From: an uncultured Clostridia bacterium
Lineage (GTDB): Bacteria > Bacillota > Clostridia > HGM11514
DNA: 17,350 nt
Reading direction: 5' to 3'
Assembly: GCA_902478725.1 (NCBI GenBank)
Contig: CABSMD010000035.1
Coordinates: 1 to 17,350, forward strand
A program made the position numbers and the translations under genes. Of this stretch, positions 1 through 4,928 are shown piece after piece. The first letter of the stretch is position 1. Each line of letters opens with the position of its first letter. The notes below the pieces were generated by a model. The model was not told where the DNA came from. It saw only the letters and a list, made by a program, of their open reading frames with translations, and made no database searches.

Positions 1-984
1 GGGGCGGAACATGCCAATGTTCAGCCGCCCTCCGGGGCGCAGGCCAATATGGCCGTTTACTTCGGCTTTTTAAAGCCTGGTGATACCGTGCTGGGGATGA
101 ACCTTGCCCATGGTGGGCATCTGACCCATGGCAGCCCGGTTAATATGTCGGGTAGCTATTATAACATCGTGCCTTACGGCGTAGACGATGTAACCCATCG
201 TATCGATTACGATAAGCTGGAGCAGTTAGCGGTGGAAAACAAGCCGAAAATGATTATCGCGGGCGCGAGTGCTTATCCGCGCGTCATTGACTTTGAGCGT
301 TTTTCGCAGATTGCGAAAAAGGTAGGAGCCTACCTCATGGTGGACATGGCCCATATCGCGGGTCTGGTGGCGGCCGGCTTACACCCCAATCCGGTGGAGT
401 ACGCCGATTTTGTGACGACGACCACGCATAAAACCCTGCGCGGGCCGCGCGGTGGTATGATCCTGTGCAAAGAGGAGTATGCAAAGCAGGTCAATAAAGC
501 GGTGTTCCCTGGTATTCAGGGCGGACCGTTGATGCATGTGATTGCGGCGAAAGCGGTTTGCTTTGGCGAGGCGCTGCGAGACGATTTCAAGGATTACCAA
601 AAGCAGATTGTCAAAAATGCGGCGGCGCTTGCCAAAGCCTTGATGGACAAAGGCTTTGACCTGGTGTCCGGCGGCACCGACAATCATTTGATGCTGCTTG
701 ATTTACGCAAGCAGAACCTAACCGGCAAGGAGGCCGAGCATATGCTCGACGAGATCGGTGTGACGGTGAATAAAAACACCATCCCGAACGATCCGCAAAG
801 CCCGTTTGTGACCAGCGGTGTGCGAATCGGTACGCCTGCGGTGACGACCCGTGGCATGAAAGAGGCGGAGATGGGGGAGATTGCGGAGATTATTTCTCTG
901 ACGCTCACCGACTTTGCGGGCAATAAGGCAAAAGCGGCGGATCGTGTAAAATCACTTTGTGCCAAATTTAAGCTGTATGAATAA
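1..984 (+). CDS. glyA: Serine hydroxymethyltransferase, 5'-truncated by window edge
   Basis: The reading frame is open from the first base and ends at TAA 982-984, giving 327 residues. The first ATG of the frame (49) is internal, because family-like sequence (ANVQPPSGAQAN) precedes it. The enzyme is PLP-dependent and cytosolic; it converts serine and tetrahydrofolate to glycine and 5,10-methylene-tetrahydrofolate. The PLP-lysine motif TTTTHKTLRGPRGG is visible, with the lysine codon at 430-432, and the C-terminal GTPAVTTRG segment is present. Family members are about 410-420 residues, so roughly 85 N-terminal residues lie upstream of the window. The oxidoreductase gene starts 56 bp downstream with no convincing terminator between, so the two may be co-transcribed. 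Identification is secure. Confidence 0.97.
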   Translation, partial: GAEHANVQPPSGAQANMAVYFGFLKPGDTVLGMNLAHGGHLTHGSPVNMSGSYYNIVPYGVDDVTHRIDYDKLEQLAVENKPKMIIAGASAYPRVIDFERFSQIAKKVGAYLMVDMAHIAGLVAAGLHPNPVEYADFVTTTTHKTLRGPRGGMILCKEEYAKQVNKAVFPGIQGGPLMHVIAAKAVCFGEALRDDFKDYQKQIVKNAAALAKALMDKGFDLVSGGTDNHLMLLDLRKQNLTGKEAEHMLDEIGVTVNKNTIPNDPQSPFVTSGVRIGTPAVTTRGMKEAEMGEIAEIISLTLTDFAGNKAKAADRVKSLCAKFKLYE

Positions 985-994
985 GCGGTAATTC

Positions 995-1011
995 TGGCGT
1001 GAAAAACGCCA
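995..1011 (+). other. Small intercistronic hairpin
   Basis: TGGCGT (995-1000) and ACGCCA (1006-1011) form a 6-bp stem with loop GAAAA between glyA and the next gene. The following bases are A-rich rather than T-rich on the plus strand, so it is not a convincing intrinsic terminator. It may be an mRNA-processing or stability hairpin. Confidence 0.35.
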
Positions 1012-1040
1012 AAAATTATAAATGGATAGGAGAGTTAAGT

Positions 1041-2195
1041 ATGGCAAAGACAGGCGATGAAGTATTGAACCAGTTCCAGCAGCAGACGGAGGAAGCCGAG
1101 ATCGATACCAGCAAAAAGCTGAAGGTCGGTATTATCGGAACCGGCTGGATTGCGGAATCCCATGTGCAGGCTTTAAAAGAGATGCCCGATGTGGACATCG
1201 TGGCAGGAGCTGACCTGATCGAGGGGAAAGCAGAGAAATTTTTCAAGAGATACGGCGTGGAAAATGTGCGTTGCTATCCGAACCACAAGGCAATGATCGA
1301 TGCGGAAGAACTGGACGCGGTCTGCGTCTGCACCTACAACGCGACGCATAAAGAGTGTACCATCTATGCGCTGGAAAAGGGTATCCATGTTATGCTTGAA
1401 AAACCGATGTGCGTCACCACCGAAGAAGCGGTTGAGATTATGCGCGCGGAGAAGAAAAGCGGCAAGATTCTGTCGATTGGATTCCAGCCCAGACTGGATG
1501 AAAACATGCAGATGATCAAAAAGATCGTAGAGTCCGGCGAGCTTGGCGAAATTTATTACATACAGACCGGAGGCGGCCGCCGCCGTGGTATTCCCGGCAG
1601 TACCTTTATTGAGAAGAAAACCGCCGGAATCGGCGCGTTGGGCGATATCGGCTGCTATTCGCTGGATATGGTGCTCAATGCTATCGGTTATCCCAAGCCT
1701 TTAACCGTAACAGGCTATACCTCCAACTTCTTTGGCGTCAGCCCGACCTTGAATCCCAAGGGTGAGGCAGATGCAAAGCGGTTTGATGTGGATGACTTTG
1801 CTGCGGCGTTTATCCGTCTGGAAGGCGGCATCATCCTTGATTTCAGAATTGCGTGGGCGATGCATCTGGACACACCGGGAGACACCATCATTTTGGGTAA
1901 AAAAGCGGGTCTTCGGATTCCTTCGACCGACTGCTGGAATGGCACGGTCGGCGGCCCGATGAAGATTTATCATGACGTAGCGGGCAAGCAGGTGGAGACG
2001 GTCATTCCGATTATCGAGAACAAAGGGCCTGGACTGTTCCACAAAAAGATCCGTTCCTTCTTGGATGCCATTAAGACGGGTGGCCCGGCGCCGGTACCGA
2101 GCAGCCAGATTCTGTACAATCAGGCAATCATCGACGGTATCGCGAAATCTGCGGCAGTCAATCGGGAAATCGAGATCGAGATTCCGGAAATATAA
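1041..2195 (+). CDS. Gfo/Idh/MocA-family NAD(P)-dependent oxidoreductase
   Basis: This is a 384-residue cytosolic dehydrogenase of the sugar/inositol oxidoreductase family. The Rossmann motif GIIGTGWIAESH lies at residues 30-41, the family EKP motif at 120-122, and a GDIGCYSLD segment begins near 201, at the usual site of the catalytic D...H pair. A C-terminal alpha/beta domain of normal length follows. At the family His position the sequence reads GCYSLD, so Tyr appears to replace His. The start at 1041 is chosen because GGAGAG (1029-1034) lies 6 nt upstream; an in-frame extension to 999 has no good ribosome-binding site. The ~26 residues before the Rossmann motif are longer than usual. The substrate cannot be read from the sequence; sugars, inositols and sugar acids are all possible. 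It ends just before a strong terminator. Confidence 0.9.
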   Translation: MAKTGDEVLNQFQQQTEEAEIDTSKKLKVGIIGTGWIAESHVQALKEMPDVDIVAGADLIEGKAEKFFKRYGVENVRCYPNHKAMIDAEELDAVCVCTYNATHKECTIYALEKGIHVMLEKPMCVTTEEAVEIMRAEKKSGKILSIGFQPRLDENMQMIKKIVESGELGEIYYIQTGGGRRRGIPGSTFIEKKTAGIGALGDIGCYSLDMVLNAIGYPKPLTVTGYTSNFFGVSPTLNPKGEADAKRFDVDDFAAAFIRLEGGIILDFRIAWAMHLDTPGDTIILGKKAGLRIPSTDCWNGTVGGPMKIYHDVAGKQVETVIPIIENKGPGLFHKKIRSFLDAIKTGGPAPVPSSQILYNQAIIDGIAKSAAVNREIEIEIPEI

Positions 2196-2202
2196 CAAAA
2201 AC

Positions 2203-2240
2203 GATGGTAGACACATCTTCCTGTGTCTACCATCATTTTT
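2203..2240. terminator. Intrinsic terminator, probably bidirectional
   Basis: GATGGTAGACACA (2203-2215) pairs perfectly with TGTGTCTACCATC (2222-2234) around loop TCTTCC, followed by ATTTTT on the plus strand. On the minus strand the complement gives GTTTTG after the stem. It sits between the convergent ends of the oxidoreductase gene (2195) and the leftward XRE gene (2247), so it can serve both. Confidence 0.9.
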
Positions 2241-2246
2241 ATCATT

Positions 2247-2498
2247 CTAATGCCCTGTTTCCTTTTCATGTGCTACAAATAATTGATAAGGTTCGACTAC
2301 AAGAATATCACAGATCCGAAATAGAATATCAAGTGAAGGGGCTTTATCAACATTTTCTGCTTCAATGTGGCTGATATGAGTCCGTGATATATTTGCCTGC
2401 ATTGCAAGGCCATGTTGGGTCAAATGTTTCTTTTTCCGATAATAAGCGATATTGTCTCCCATTAACTTATAATACTTCATATAGTTGTCCAATGCCAT
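2247..2498 (-). CDS. XRE-family HTH regulator (C-terminal-type domain)
   Basis: An 83-residue helix-turn-helix protein. The segment from GDNIAYYRKKKHLTQ to ISHIEAENVDKAPSLDIL is a classic XRE/Cro-CI domain, and EPYQLF closes it. It closely resembles the second HTH domain of the neighbouring 2852-3316 gene, which reads GRNVAYYREKKQLTQ and ISHIEAESIDSVPSLYIL. The frame is open upstream to a TTG at 2579. ATG 2498 is preferred, with a weak AGAG upstream; GTG starts at 2501/2504 are also possible. The open extension overlaps the end of the upstream XRE gene by 59 nt, so this may be the detached C-terminal half of a two-domain regulator (see findings), or may be translated by coupling. It probably binds DNA as a repressor; its target is not proven. 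Confidence 0.75.
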   Translation of the reverse strand: MALDNYMKYYKLMGDNIAYYRKKKHLTQHGLAMQANISRTHISHIEAENVDKAPSLDILFRICDILVVEPYQLFVAHEKETGH

Positions 2499-2520
2499 CA
2501 CCACTAACTCTATATAGGGT

Positions 2521-2829
2521 TTATAAACTTTTTTCAAGATCAGTTCCTTCGCCACATAACCATTCGATTGAAAAACCAAGAGCTTTTGCCAGATCGTCGG
2601 TTAAGGTCTCCACCAATAAACGGTTTTGCTTATCCAGTCCCAGCAGATAATCCGTTGATACGCAGAAGAACAGTGACATGGACTTAATGACATCTAGCGG
2701 TGGTGTGTTTACATTGTTTTCATAACTTAAAATAGTAGCCCTGCTTGTTTGGAGTCGTTTTGCTAATTCCGTCTGATTTAATCCCGCCTTAATCCGCAGA
2801 TTTTTCAATAACAGCCCAAAATCGTACAT
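2521..2829 (-). CDS. XRE-family HTH transcriptional regulator
   Basis: A 102-residue protein starting at ATG 2829, with GGTGAG upstream (GGTGAG-AAT-ATG). An N-terminal Cro/CI-type domain spans about residues 1-65: LLLKNLRIKAGLNQTELAKR, SRATILSYENN, then LDVIKSMSLFFCVSTDYLLGL, the end typical of Firmicute XRE regulators. An acidic-amphipathic tail of about 37 residues follows. It corresponds to the first HTH domain of the 154-residue neighbour at 2852-3316. The last sense codons cross an A6 tract (2529-2534 on the complementary strand); a +1 shift there would join this frame to the following XRE frame. It is separated by only 22 bp from the upstream leftward gene, so the three are likely one operon. 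Confidence 0.85.
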   Translation of the reverse strand: MYDFGLLLKNLRIKAGLNQTELAKRLQTSRATILSYENNVNTPPLDVIKSMSLFFCVSTDYLLGLDKQNRLLVETLTDDLAKALGFSIEWLCGEGTDLEKSL

Positions 2830-2851
2830 ATTCTCACCGCCGTCATGAAAA

Positions 2852-3316
2852 TTATTTCTTGATTTTTCTATCGATAAATAATTGATGTGGCTCGATTCCT
2901 AATTTTGTGCAGATTTGGAGCAAAATATAAAGGGAAGGAACACTGTCAATGCTTTCCGCTTCAATATGACTGATATAGGCCGGTGATGTATTTACCTGCA
3001 TAGCAAGACTAGCTTGCGTTAATTGTTTCTTTTCCCGGTAATATGCCACATTTCGTCCGATTACATTTACGTATTTTTCCAAATTATCCGACTGCGTCAC
3101 CTGACGGTCATAAGCCTCCGGAATATCCGTAAGGCCCACCAGATAGTCAACGCTGACATGATACAGTTTCGCTAGTTTAATGACCAATTGCAACGGAATC
3201 TCTCTTTCTCCTCTTTCGTATTTTGAATAGAGGGATTGATCACATAGCAAATATCTGGAAACAAATTCTTGTGTATAATCGTTGTCTTCGCGTAAATCTT
3301 TGATCCGTAATTTCAT
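2852..3316 (-). CDS. Double-HTH XRE-family regulator
   Basis: A 154-residue protein with two complete XRE domains. The first spans about residues 1-62 (LRIKDLREDNDYTQEF, SLYSKYERGEREIP, VSVDYLVGL). The second spans about 85-145 (IGRNVAYYREKKQLTQ, AYISHIEAES, PSLYILLQIC, EPHQLF). They are joined by a ~23-residue linker. ATG 3316 is chosen because GGTGAT lies 5 nt upstream; a TTG at 3328 would add only four residues. It is the first gene of a leftward XRE operon and diverges from the gene at 3406. An inverted repeat in the shared intergenic region is a plausible operator for this or the sister proteins. The arrangement resembles immunity/repressor modules of phages and conjugative elements, but no integrase, relaxase or phage gene is in view. 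Confidence 0.88.
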   Translation of the reverse strand: MKLRIKDLREDNDYTQEFVSRYLLCDQSLYSKYERGEREIPLQLVIKLAKLYHVSVDYLVGLTDIPEAYDRQVTQSDNLEKYVNVIGRNVAYYREKKQLTQASLAMQVNTSPAYISHIEAESIDSVPSLYILLQICTKLGIEPHQLFIDRKIKK

Positions 3317-3332
3317 ATCTATCACCAAAATA

Positions 3333-3338
3333 ATTATA
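3333..3338 (-). promoter_or_regulatory. Possible -10 element for the XRE operon
   Basis: The minus strand reads TATAAT at this position. No good -35 is visible at 16-18 bp (the best hexamers are CAATAG or TCAATA). Transcription would begin around 3326, just before the ATG at 3316, leaving a very short leader. The operator-like repeat at 3365-3385 would be centred near -49 of this promoter. Confidence 0.4.
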
Positions 3339-3358
3339 AAATAGTTAAGGATAAGCTA

Positions 3359-3387
3359 TTGACATTTAGGACTATTTGTCCTAAAAT
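3359..3387 (+). promoter_or_regulatory. Sigma-A promoter with operator between -35 and -10
   Basis: TTGACA (3359-3364), a 17-bp spacer and TAAAAT (3382-3387) form a near-consensus promoter for the gene at 3406. The spacer carries a perfect inverted repeat, TTTAGGAC (3365-3372), N5, GTCCTAAA (3378-3385), which also overlaps the -10. A repressor bound here would block RNA polymerase directly. The divergent XRE proteins are the obvious candidates, but that link is inferred from position. Confidence 0.82.
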
Positions 3388-3405
3388 AGAAGAGAGGTGA
3401 TCATT

Positions 3406-3687
3406 ATGGATTTTTTCGTTGAGCTTCAAAATAGCTTAGCAAAGCTAGAAAATAAGTTAGGACCCAAAGCCTTAAAGCAATTATTAGAAATGGACTATTC
3501 AGACATCTACCTTTGCCATTATGGATTGGGCATGTGCATACGAAACAACTTGCTTCAAAAGGATAGCAGCTTGTACCAGCTTTTTTTGGATTGCGGCATG
3601 GATGACAGGGATGATATTTCCTGCATCTTAACCGAATTGTTTTTCGTCTACATTCGTACGAAACAGAAAGATCAGACACGCCGGTAA
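3406..3687 (+). CDS. Small acidic hypothetical protein, operator-controlled (DUF6794-like)
   Basis: A 93-residue soluble protein with no signal peptide or membrane segment. ATG 3406 is chosen because AGAGAGGTGAT lies just upstream; a GTG at 3397 would overlap that site. The centre reads YSDIYLCHYGLGMCIRNN, followed by LDCGMDDRDDISCILTELFF. The HxGLGMxIRNN signature recalls the small DUF6794-type family of unknown function; this is from memory and unverified. It has a near-consensus promoter with a built-in operator and diverges from three XRE genes, so it is probably tightly repressed. Its stop codon TAA (3685-3687) lies in the loop of the first palindrome of the repeat array that follows. 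Function is unknown; a role as effector or antirepressor of the XRE module is possible but unsupported. Confidence 0.7.
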   Translation: MDFFVELQNSLAKLENKLGPKALKQLLEMDYSDIYLCHYGLGMCIRNNLLQKDSSLYQLFLDCGMDDRDDISCILTELFFVYIRTKQKDQTRR

Positions 3688-3693
3688 TCCGGC
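3677..3693 (+). repeat. 17-bp direct repeat, copy 1
   Basis: CACGCCGGTAATCCGGC occurs here and again identically at 3925-3941. This copy overlaps the last codons and stop of the gene at 3406-3687, and its right arm is less complementary beyond the core. The two copies bracket the palindrome cluster. Confidence 0.8.
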
Positions 3694-3924
3694 ACGCTTC
3701 TGACTATCGAAGAAACTACTTTATCAAGCGGAAGGTATGGAAACGAAGAGTTTCCATGCTTGTTCGTGCAGGCGGATTCATTCCGCCGAAGCGGATCGGA
3801 AAGCCCGACGGTTCAAGGCATCAGAACCTTTCCGCACAGCCGAATCGGCGGCGCTTTCTACGACCAGTTTTCAAAAAAATGCTTGCATTTTTTTGAGCGT
3901 GTCGACTTTATCGACACGCAGAAG

Positions 3925-3941
3925 CACGCCGGTAATCCGGC
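3925..3941 (+). repeat. 17-bp direct repeat, copy 2
   Basis: Identical to 3677-3693. Here the palindrome extends to an 8-bp stem (CACGCCGG, loop TAAT, CCGGCGTG, through 3944) and stops 3 bp before the end of the leftward 53-codon gene at 3948. The direct repeats lie at the two edges of the array. Confidence 0.8.
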
Positions 3942-3947
3942 GTGTCC

Positions 3948-4109
3948 TTACAAATCCCCGCAGCAGTTGCCGCGTTTTTTGGCCAGCTCTACCCAGCGAT
4001 TCAAATCCTCCAGTGTCTGGATGACCGCGCCGGCCTCTAAAATTTCATTTTTGATTTCAATCGGCACCGATTCAAATTCCCGTCTAAGCTTGGGGTTTAC
4101 ATAGGACAT
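3948..4109 (-). CDS. Small conserved-looking hypothetical protein (53 aa)
   Basis: ATG 4109 has an excellent ribosome-binding site, GGAGGTG, 7 nt upstream on the minus strand. This supports a real gene of 53 residues rather than the longer open frame to 4154, whose extra start has no such site. The protein is charged and helical in character (SYVNPKLRREFESVPIEIKN, then ILEAGAVIQTLEDLNRWVEL) and ends in a Cys pair (GNCCGDL). There is no signal peptide or membrane segment. Small Firmicute proteins beginning MSYxNPxxRxxFE are, from memory, widespread and uncharacterised. It is oriented away from the transporter operon and convergent with the palindrome array. No confident promoter is seen upstream on the minus strand. 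Confidence 0.65.
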   Translation of the reverse strand: MSYVNPKLRREFESVPIEIKNEILEAGAVIQTLEDLNRWVELAKKRGNCCGDL

Positions 4110-4189
4110 GAAAAGCACCTCCGTCATTAGTATGGCGTTTTTCCCAGAAACCATGCGACGATGAATTCGTTTTCTGTTTAAATTTTAAA

Positions 4190-4218
4190 TTGACAAATCT
4201 CAAAATATCTGGTATTCT
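4190..4218 (+). promoter_or_regulatory. Sigma-A promoter of the transporter operon
   Basis: TTGACA (4190-4195), a 17-bp spacer and TATTCT (4213-4218). The predicted transcription start is near 4225, which places the TRAP-like repeats at the very 5' end of the mRNA. The -35 is a perfect match and the spacing is ideal. Confidence 0.85.
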
Positions 4219-4223
4219 AAAAT

Positions 4224-4261
4224 CAGCAGAGCAGAGAATAGATGAGAGTAGATGAGATGAG
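4224..4261 (+). promoter_or_regulatory. Putative TRAP (tryptophan-activated RNA-binding protein) site
   Basis: Eight NAG triplets occur at exact 5-nt steps: CAG 4224, GAG 4229, GAG 4234, TAG 4239, GAG 4244, TAG 4249, GAG 4254, GAG 4259. TRAP is a ring of eleven subunits that, with tryptophan bound, wraps RNA bearing about 9-11 GAG/UAG triplets separated by 2-3 nt, in trp operon leaders and on trpP mRNA of Bacillus. The number and spacing here fit that description well, and the downstream gene is TrpP-like. The TRAP gene itself (mtrB) is not in the window. AGCAGAG at 4225-4231 (and again at 4230-4236) is complementary to the left arm of the hairpin at 4318-4345. Confidence 0.82.
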
Positions 4262-4317
4262 AGAATATGGGGTACAGCGAGTGATGGGTATGCCCGTATC
4301 AAAGAAGAAGTTTATTC

Positions 4318-4349
4318 AACCTCTGCTAAAATTTAGTAGGAGGTTTTTT
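4318..4349 (+). terminator. Attenuator hairpin burying the trpP ribosome-binding site
   Basis: AACCTC (4318-4323) pairs with GAGGTT (4340-4345), and CTAA (4326-4329) pairs with TTAG (4333-4336), across a small internal loop. The right arm contains the AGGAGG ribosome-binding site (4338-4343) and runs into six Ts (4344-4349). The hairpin could therefore stop transcription, block translation, or both. The left arm CTCTGCT (4321-4327) is perfectly complementary to AGCAGAG in the TRAP-like region, giving a competing antiterminator. Confidence 0.72.
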
Positions 4350-4352
4350 GTT

Positions 4353-4928
4353 ATGGAAAAAAGAGTGGTAATCGAGGAGCAAAGAAAAGGCTTGTCGGCG
4401 GCGGATGTGATCTTAGTGGGTGTGCTGCTTGCGGCGGGTGCGGTGCTTAAGTTTTTTGTGGGGTCGATGTTTTCGGCCGGTCTGAAACCGAACTTTATCA
4501 TTGCGATGTATTGCCTGGCGATCCTGCTGATCCGTCCTAAGGTGTATGAGGCTTTGATCATCGGTATCATTGCCGGTGCGGTCTGCCAGTTCTTTCCGGG
4601 AACGCCTTATGTAAATCTGATCAGCGAGCCGATCGGTGCGGTCTGTATGGCGCTTCTGGTGCGGATTCCGCTTGATCTCAAACGTTTTTCGCTCAAACCT
4701 GCAATCGGAACCTTTATCAGTACCCTGATAAGCGGTATGGTGTTCATCCTGAGCTTGTACCTGGCCTTTTACTCCGGCGCGTCGGTGGAGCCGATGCCGA
4801 TGGCGGTATTTTTGGCGATTGTGCTCGGTACGGCGGTGGCGAATACCGTCATCGTGCAGGTACTCTATATCCCCTTACAAATCGCGCTTGGGCGCGGCAG
4901 GAGAAAGGCGGGAGAGAGCAATGGTTGA
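4353..4928 (+). CDS. trpP: TrpP-family tryptophan transporter / ECF substrate-binding (S) component
   Basis: A 191-residue integral membrane protein with about five to six hydrophobic segments, starting around residue 15. The segments GLKPNFIIAMYCLAILLIRP and FFPGTPYVNLISEPIG resemble Bacillus TrpP as I remember it (G-x-KPD...M...ILL and FPAGQ.PN.IDKP). TrpP imports tryptophan. Here the gene heads an operon with two ECF ATPases and an EcfT protein, so it probably acts as the S component of a dedicated ECF transporter. ATG 4353 is chosen for AGGAGG 9 nt upstream; the frame is open back to an ATG at 4242, but that would add a hydrophilic leader encoded by the regulatory region. It overlaps the next gene by 8 nt. 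Regulation is predicted by the TRAP-like leader. Substrate is inferred from family resemblance plus leader. Confidence 0.82.
   Translation: MEKRVVIEEQRKGLSAADVILVGVLLAAGAVLKFFVGSMFSAGLKPNFIIAMYCLAILLIRPKVYEALIIGIIAGAVCQFFPGTPYVNLISEPIGAVCMALLVRIPLDLKRFSLKPAIGTFISTLISGMVFILSLYLAFYSGASVEPMPMAVFLAIVLGTAVANTVIVQVLYIPLQIALGRGRRKAGESNG

Larger units (their letters stand above)
3677..3944. repeat. Dense array of short inverted repeats (palindrome cluster)
   Basis: Seven hairpin-capable repeats follow one another in ~268 bp, mostly with 4-5 nt loops. (1) GCCGG/CCGGC 3680-3693. (2) ATGGAAAC/GTTTCCAT 3737-3757. (3) GGCGGA/TCCGCC 3771-3787. (4) GCCGA/TCGGC 3839-3849, loop of one. (5) TCAAAAAAATGC/GCATTTTTTTGA 3871-3896, loop TT. 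(6) GCGTGTCGA/TCGACACGC 3897-3919. (7) CACGCCGG/CCGGCGTG 3925-3944. A longer-range pair, CGGAAAG 3797-3803 with CTTTCCG 3828-3834, encloses GGTTC/GAACC. No convincing gene is seen here; open frames across it lack ribosome-binding sites. Repeat 5, with a T7 run in either direction, could act as a bidirectional terminator between the convergent genes. The whole may be a dispersed palindromic repeat element or a structured RNA. Confidence 0.75.

Noticed and set aside
3677..3944. CRISPR array
   Set aside because: The repeats differ in sequence from one another, the only identical pair is 17 bp and occurs twice, and no cas genes are present.
3737..4104. Open frames of ~95-114 codons across the palindrome cluster
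   Set aside because: There is no ribosome-binding site and no recognisable protein; they run through inverted repeats and antisense to the better-supported 53-codon gene.
2247..4109. Prophage or integrative element remnant
   Set aside because: XRE genes in divergent layout suggest it, but no integrase, structural, relaxase or attachment-site sequence is visible in the window, so it is kept only as context.
4242..4352. In-frame N-terminal extension of the TrpP-like protein starting at ATG 4242
   Set aside because: It would translate the TRAP-like repeats and the attenuator, has no ribosome-binding site, begins ~17 nt after the predicted transcription start and adds a hydrophilic leader unlike the family. 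ATG 4353 has AGGAGG.
4225..4352. T-box or other riboswitch in the transporter leader
   Set aside because: The leader is only ~125 nt, with no T-box consensus (GGTGG / ACCGCG) and no thiamine, FMN, cobalamin or SAM core motifs. The NAG periodicity explains it better.
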